Source: Cytospora piceicola (taxonomy: Eukaryota; Ascomycota; Sordariomycetes; Diaporthales; Cytosporaceae). From it: DNA of 64,000 nt. Below the pieces are notes generated by a model, which saw only the letters and a list, made by a program, of their open reading frames with translations, had not been told where the DNA came from and made no database searches. Made by a program: the position numbers and the translations under genes. This document shows positions 58,260 to 64,000 of this stretch, piece after piece. Numbering within the stretch: position 1 is the first letter of the stretch; every line of letters starts with the position of its first letter. The stretch covers positions 1,798,001 to 1,862,000 of the forward strand of contig JALQBC010000001.1 of assembly GCA_023375675.1 (NCBI GenBank), written 5' to 3'.

Positions 58260-58379
58260 TATCGAAAATTACTTTAAAAATAGGTTTTAACCTCGAGATA
58301 CACTCTAGAAACATATATTATATTCGAAAATACACTCTAGAAATATATATAAGACAATGTCTTAAGAGCCGAGACCTGC
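58260..58379 (-). repeat. Right terminal inverted repeat and subterminal repeats of island
   Basis: Read on the minus strand it starts GCAGGTCTCGGCTCTTAAGA, then CATTGT. Units like TTTCTAGAGTGTATTTTCGA and TTCTAGAGTGTATCTCGAGG follow, matching the left edge over ~26 bp plus the subterminal units. The ~14 bp CTTATATATATT insertion here is absent on the left. Confidence 0.75.
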
Positions 58380-58391
58380 TAAAATCGGAAA

Positions 58392-61300
58392 TTATCGCTT
58401 TACGTTATCGAGGTCTATGATCCCCAGCTCTACCTCACCGACTCTCTTCAGCGCACTCAATATCGCGCCCCTCAACTCTCCGGTCAACTCCTTGCTCGCC
58501 AACAGGTCAATAATTAGCTGGTAGAAAGCTTGGACGTGCGTCTTGAAGTTCTCCACAGGGAAAGCAGCGAATCCTTCCAATACGTCGACAACGACAGGCC
58601 TCCACGCCACAATGTTGCGGTGCTGGCTATCCTCCTCGAGCAGGATGTAGGAACGGATAATGCTCTTGCACAAGGGCACCAAAGCGTTCTCCACGTCCGC
58701 CTTGGACTCACTCCTACGCGGATCTGTATCGGCAAACATACGGAAGAGGATCGCCACGTACGTCGCAGCGGATCCAGACTCCTGTTTCAGCAGGTTAGGA
58801 GGCTGCTTCATGAAACCCTCGCGCCAGAGACGCATACGCAGCTCCTTGTCGTTGTTGAAGCGCTGAGCGAACAGGAAGGACTTCTTGAGGGAAGCCATCA
58901 GACGCAGAAGTTCGTTGGACGGGATCTGCGCATATACGTTGTCGTTGCTGAACAGCTCATTGACGGTCTCGATCATGAGAAGCTGGAGAACACAACGACT
59001 GATGATTCGGTTGAAGAAACGACGACGGGCGGCAGAGATTTGGGGCGGGGGTATTTGAAGGTTGGTAGAGGGCCTGAACTCCTCCAGTGGTGTTGCTACT
59101 GTCGGTGTTTTTGCAGAGTCCTCCTCTGCAGTGCTTGCAGCTGTAGATGGCCGGTCCTCGTCCCACTCCTTCGCCTCTCCGCCGTTAAGCTTCAGAGACC
59201 GGGCATCCTCATCACCTGCGTCACCCGGACTCAATGGTGCGCCGAAGTCCAGTCCATTGTTGCCATGTGTCAAGGAAGCCGTATTGTTGATCGTAGTTGC
59301 TGAGAAGAGCTGGTATGCAGTCGTCCGTTCAAATAGCTCGCAGAATGCGCCGACGATCTTCGACCAATGCTCTTGGGTGAACTTCCTAACATTTTGCAGG
59401 ATAAGCTGCTGCAGACAGTTGCTCCCTATCCTCGCAATCGTATCGTTCTCCTGGCAGATGCAGAGCGCTAATAGCTCAAGGAAGCGGTCGAGCATGTACT
59501 CCAACGCCTCAAAGTAGTGGGTGAACAGCGTGATCATATGGCGCAGGGCCTGGATCATGGTGGTTGATAGCCAGACCGACAGCTCCTCGTGGTTCAAAGC
59601 ATTTGTCATCTCGGGCCTGGAGCGTAACACGATGAAGATGGGGTACAGCTGCTGTCGCCAAAGGATGTCCCAGAATTCGGAGGGGAAGTCTCCACCATAC
59701 TTGAGCAGAGCCTCGAAGAAATAGTTCAGAGCGTTCGACCGCACCTCAAGGTCCTCACCAGTCATCAGCACATCATGGAAGGCGAACAGGACCGGAAACC
59801 AGAATCCCTCCTCCACTGACGTGCGAGTCTGTTGTCCAGGGGATTTGAGGTTGATGTCTGCCATACTTGACTTCGCCGCGTTAACATCGAACCTTTGGGA
59901 CAGAGGGCACTCTGGCGTCTTGAGCATCTTCGGAATGATCGACTTGAGTGTCTCCATCGCTTGCAAACTCTTCTTCTGGTATTTCATGTTCTTCGAAAAC
60001 TCTGTCAGACACACAATGAGGTCCGTGAAAGCGCCTTGGTTGATGACTACACCGAACCGTGTCTTGTAAACCTTGAGCACGTTCTCATAAGCCATGTTCA
60101 CAACGGTTTCGTTTGGATCCCGAGCCGCGACGGTAAAGATCCCGAACATGGTCCTCCATCCTGAGCGAATGTTTTCGCCCCTGGCCTGGATCATCTGGAT
60201 CAAGCAGCTGAGAATCAACTCTTTAACCCTGAGGTTGTTGGAGTTGGCCATGACATGCTCGAATGGCTTCAAGAAGTCTTTCTGGAACTTGAAGCCGGGC
60301 AACTCGTCAATCTCCATGAACCTCATTGACAGTTGACGCAACGAGTCGATGGAGAAAATAACAACTGTCTCGTTGATATGGCATCCAGCTTTGTTAAAAT
60401 GCTCGCCGAGCACATCCCAGATGTGCGTCCATTCAAATCTGACACGCGTCATGTTGTAGTAACTGATCTCAACGATCTTCTGCAGACTGTACATGCGGGG
60501 CCTATCGTGTGCGCCAGACACCTTGATCTCGTCCCAACTCACTTCTGTCAAAGCACGCGCGAAGTGCACAATCGCGTCGCCATTGAGGTTGGCAGTCTTG
60601 GTGAATATTCTGTCCACTGACTTGATCATTTCATCCGACCTTGCCTCGAGAGCAAGTATTGTCGAGAATCCCTGAGGCCCAGTATTGGTACGTGGGCGAT
60701 GCTTCCTGGACGAGGTGGACCGTCGCGAATCGTTCGTATTCTCTCTCTGGGGTGGCAAAAACCGTGCCTTTGAAACATCGGGCACCGAGTTCTCGTCGAC
60801 GCCACCAGTGATCAGCTGCAGCCGGTCCAACTGACTGATGCACATGAGGATATCTTTCCAAGACTCCTTCAGGTAATTGCCCTCCGTCTGACCCAATTCC
60901 AGCAGTACCTTCATGGCCTCGACATTCTTGGCCAGCACTTCTTGTGGGTTGTTGAGATTGGCTGTGTTCTTCAATACCGAAATAAAGGCTTCACGTGGCG
61001 TGGAAAGCTCAAAGTAGCAGGCAATCTTCGCCGCGAGTTTCATTCCCTCAAGGCACAGCTTGATGACTTCGATATTATGGGAATTTTGCATCTGGTTGGA
61101 CAGTGCCGAGAAATACGACATCCAAGTAACATCGAACATCGGACCGACATGCTTGAAGGATGTTGCAGGAATGAACTTGACCCCAGCCTTCGCAGCGTTT
61201 TTCCGTTGGTTGCGGAACAGATCCTTGAAAAGCTGCTCAGACCTGAGGGCGATCTCTTCGGACTGCTGCACGTATGCTTCCCTTTGCAAGTCTCGGCCGA

Positions 61301-63921
61301 CGTTCGAGAAGACCGAGCCCAGACCGGCAGCAAGGCCAGTGGCTTGTGGAGGTGTGCCTGATGCAGCTGCGGCTTCTCGCTCGCTCTTCAACACGATCTC
61401 GTTGCTGGCGATCTCATCGTAGATGGCGGTGAGATAATCAGGAGGAAGATCAGCATTATCATTGATACCTCGGTTGTTCTTGATGAAATCTTCCCTGGTC
61501 ATGCGCCTCGCAATCTTGGTGCTGTGTAAATCGGTGTTCAAGAGGATGACCGAGTACGCCAGCACGTAAGCAGTGTCTGAACTTGCGAAAGCATTGGGAT
61601 TACCTCCGAGATAACGAGATGCGTATTGCAACATGAACCGATCAATCTTCTGAGCCTCGCCGGGGAGTCGGAAAGCTTGCAAGAAACGCCGTAATGCGTC
61701 GACGAATCGCATTTTCTTGAAATCCATCGCATCGACGAAGGCGTGCATCACTTGGATGTTCTTTTCATCGCCCTCTCCAAGATATTCACCGATTTGAGCC
61801 TTGTCCAAGCGGTCCTCACTCAGAAGAAAACGAGCAATGTCTGGAGGATTGTCGCTGGGAATGAATCCTCCATCGAGGAGCATCTTCATTCCCCTCTTGG
61901 GTTTGAAATTAAAGGCCCGGATGGCTCGAGCCAGCGCAGTCTTCCGGGCCTTTTCCTTCTCTAGTTGCTCTGGGTCGTCGTCCATTGTGGGTGTTGATGG
62001 CAGGACAGGGGTCTCCATTCGCGAAGTACTCTCCGCCAATGAAGGGTCAATTGAGTCTCTCACGTCGAGAGATGGCCTCTTATCGACGTCGGAAGATTCA
62101 CCCGCTCCGCTCCCAGGATTCGGTTGCGACCAATTGACCATGGAGCGTAAAGACTCGACAAGTGAGTCCAGAGCAGCACGCTTGAGCACATACTCCTTAG
62201 GGATCTCTGGTTCTGGTTCGTCGGGCGGCACAATGTGTGCTACTGACAGCGAGGGTGGAAGCATGCCCTTGATCTGCCAGTCGCCAGGGTTTGTCTTGGC
62301 AGCCTTGTCTTCATACCGCTGTTCCTGCTCAGGCTTTACTGGAACATCGCGTGTAGAGTATTTGGCCAGGTCCTCGATGATCGTTTGGAAAATGTTGGTC
62401 ATCTGGCTGTCGCAATCGTAGTTCAAATATGACTCCACCAGTGCACGAGGGTCTGCGCAGAATCTTTGGAGAATGGTAATAACATGCAGTTTCTGGGTCG
62501 GAGACGCGTTCTTACGTGACAGCAACGCCAGGTAGATTTCGTTCAAAAATACCTCTATTTCTTTCTGTTCCTGGTGGTGAGATGCAGCTCCGCAACATTA
62601 GGGATGGGGGACCACTGACCTTGAACGGTGCTCGCATGAATTTCAGCATGAGCCAGAAAATATCACAGCAGACCTCAAATACTCGGTCGACGGAACTGGC
62701 GCCATTCCGGGATATACTAAGACATAGATAGAACTTGATCGCTTGAAGAAAACTCGTGGGCTCGTTACTTTTTGTGCTGGTGATGGTACACAGGGGTGAC
62801 GTGAAGACTGATATATGGTTGTTTAAGAGGGTATGTATGAGGTGGAGGGAGATCAGTTTTGATCGCATAGGTTGGCCACGCAGCTCATACAGCATGTCTG
62901 GCGGCAGGTTCTTGGTGGAGAGGTTGCAGAACGAGCGGAAGACGAGATATGCATCTCTGACGTATATCTCGTCCTCTGCTTCGAGAGACTCATGTGAGTC
63001 GTCCTGGTCACGATCGGTGACGGTCGTCTCAGCGTTGCTTTGCTCGGACACAGATCGCGCAGACTTCCTGTTCGCCTTCAGCTTTGTCACCATTGTGGGC
63101 CCGTCACCCATGTTGGAATCGTCAAAACTCTTCCGGTGTTCGAGGTCCTTCAAAGTAAGCTTCGGCCCCTCGTCGTCCACTTGCTCAGTCGTTGAACGCT
63201 CCGGATCTGAGGCTTCGGCAGACTCTTCGCTTTCATCACTGCCACCATTGCCATCCAAAGAGTCTTGCCGATCAAAGGTGACATTGCTCTCGCCGTTCCT
63301 CAATTTAGCCAGATTAATCCGGGTCTCTTTCAGGTGCAAGCGCGTCTTCACCCGCTCAAAGACTGTGCCCACCATTTGCACTAGCGTACCCTGCGCTATT
63401 TGCTGGTTGTTCGTATTCCTCGAGAGCAAGAAGACATTGTAGACCTGGCGCACAGCTTTCAGCAAACCAGCCCCATGAACAACAATCTTGTCATTGAGTA
63501 CGGCAGCAAGCAGAGACTTGACGATCTGTAGTTGTATCTCGACGGGCGTGGTCTCGCCCTGAAAGCTGTCGCATATTGTATCGATGGCGCGCTCAATAAG
63601 CGGCGCGCGTTGTTCGGGGGCAGCAGCGGTAGCATCATCGGCGGGTGCTGTTTCGGCGGGGGGCTCGGATGTCGCGGAGAAGTAGGATGAAGAGACTAGT
63701 TTGCCAATGCAGTCGAGCGCGGTGGTACTCAATTGGGCATTCCCGGATCTCGAGGCCATCTGCAGTGGCGCAAATATTACCTCAGGGTCTGGGAGTTGGG
63801 GGTCTGCTTCTTTGAGCGCAGCTTGGGCCTTTTCAATGGACTCCGTCAGCGGCTTATGGCGAGTGCCAGCATGTTTTTGGATCGCATCCAGCGAGGACGC
63901 GACGAATTTGAGAGAGCTCAT
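58392..63921 (-). CDS. sec7: Sec7-family ARF guanine-nucleotide exchange factor (BIG/Sec7 type)
   Basis: Model on the minus strand: exon 1 63,921-62,620 (434 codons), a 49 bp intron (GTCAGT...CACCAG, 62,619-62,571), exon 2 62,570-58,392; 1,826 residues. Splicing joins FMRAPFK to EQKEIEVFLNEIYLALL. The domain order is that of large ARF-GEFs: N-terminal DCB region, acidic Ser-rich linker (~215-320), HUS region with the HUS box LNYDCDSQ (~484-491), Sec7 domain (~640-830) with the catalytic glutamate finger FRLPGEAQ (Glu near 739) and NTDLH, then long HDS repeats. It activates ARF GTPases at the trans-Golgi for secretory traffic and is normally essential. The frame is intact to the stop TAA (58,394-58,392), which is just 12 bp from the RIP-degraded island. 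Confidence 0.96.
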
Positions 63922-64000
63922 AGTGGCGGTCGCCGTCCCGGTCGGATATCTGGTGGCATTCGTGGGCTACGGGCGTGGGTGAGTCCAGGTCCAGGGAGGG
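63922..64000 (-). other. Upstream region of sec7
   Basis: The 79 bases before the start codon, presumably 5' UTR; no motif assigned. Confidence 0.4.

Larger units (their letters stand above)
17768..58379. mobile_element. ~40.6 kb RIP-degraded island with inverted ends (giant element candidate)
   Basis: Between these coordinates CpA and TpG are almost absent and TpA dominates, while CpG words survive. This is the two-strand C-to-T signature of RIP (an established fungal process acting on duplicated DNA at CpA). Whole 60-base stretches contain no CA or TG. Both ends carry the same inverted motif and inverted subterminal repeats, so the block has defined borders rather than fading. No intact ORF of useful length remains. 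It holds nested repeats, one datable retrotransposon and several RIP-scarred coding tracts. I found no convincing target-site duplication (left flank ...ATTTTCG, right flank TAAAATCG...), so the single-element reading is an inference. Confidence 0.7.

Noticed and set aside
17768..58379. Centromere core or plain AT isochore
   Set aside because: Sharp borders with inverted ends, coding remnants and defined repeats argue for an insertion; a centromeric role cannot be excluded from sequence alone.
58530..63442. Several plus-strand ORFs of 100-257 codons opposite sec7
   Set aside because: Antisense shadows of a strongly supported gene.

Overview
This window comes from a filamentous ascomycete (Pezizomycotina, plausibly a sordariomycete). 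The evidence is short introns with GT..AG ends and CTAAC-type branch points, a Zn2Cys6 regulator, a typical fungal Sec7 ARF-GEF, and above all a roughly 40 kb block carrying the extreme transition signature of repeat-induced point mutation (RIP): CpA and TpG almost gone, TpA everywhere, CpG kept.

Left flank, 1-17,767. This is normal-composition DNA with sparse genes: the 3' part of an LRR-like protein running off the left edge, a broken oxysterol-binding-protein fragment, a broken multi-pass membrane protein, a 405 bp Tc1/mariner-type MITE, an intact two-exon DHH phosphoesterase, a three-exon Zn2Cys6 transcription factor, a doubtful Ser/Thr-rich ORF and a probable secreted protein. The two broken genes carry nonsense changes consistent with C-to-T or G-to-A transitions.

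Central island, 17,768-58,379 (about 40.6 kb). No intact gene is seen. Both edges start with the same inverted motif (GCAGGTC..CTC.TAAGACA.TGT) followed by inverted subterminal repeats, so the block looks like one very large RIP-inactivated mobile element, or an inverted-repeat-bounded composite. Inside are many tandem arrays, a family of short hairpin repeats (GTTAGTAYTAAAAGGT type), long stretches still reading as RIP-scarred protein-coding sequence that I cannot assign to a family, and one clearly delimited chromodomain Ty3/gypsy retrotransposon (38,465-45,562). The retrotransposon has two 205 bp LTRs, a 5 bp target duplication, a polypurine tract, gag and pol in different frames, and a primer-binding site perfectly complementary to a site inside its own LTR, which is the hallmark of Tf1/sushi-type self-priming.

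Right flank, 58,392-63,921. An intact two-exon sec7 homologue lies on the minus strand. Its stop codon is only 12 bp from the island edge, yet the gene shows no RIP damage. No functional pathway links the genes of the window. The main story is a giant degenerate element sitting between ordinary housekeeping and regulatory genes.
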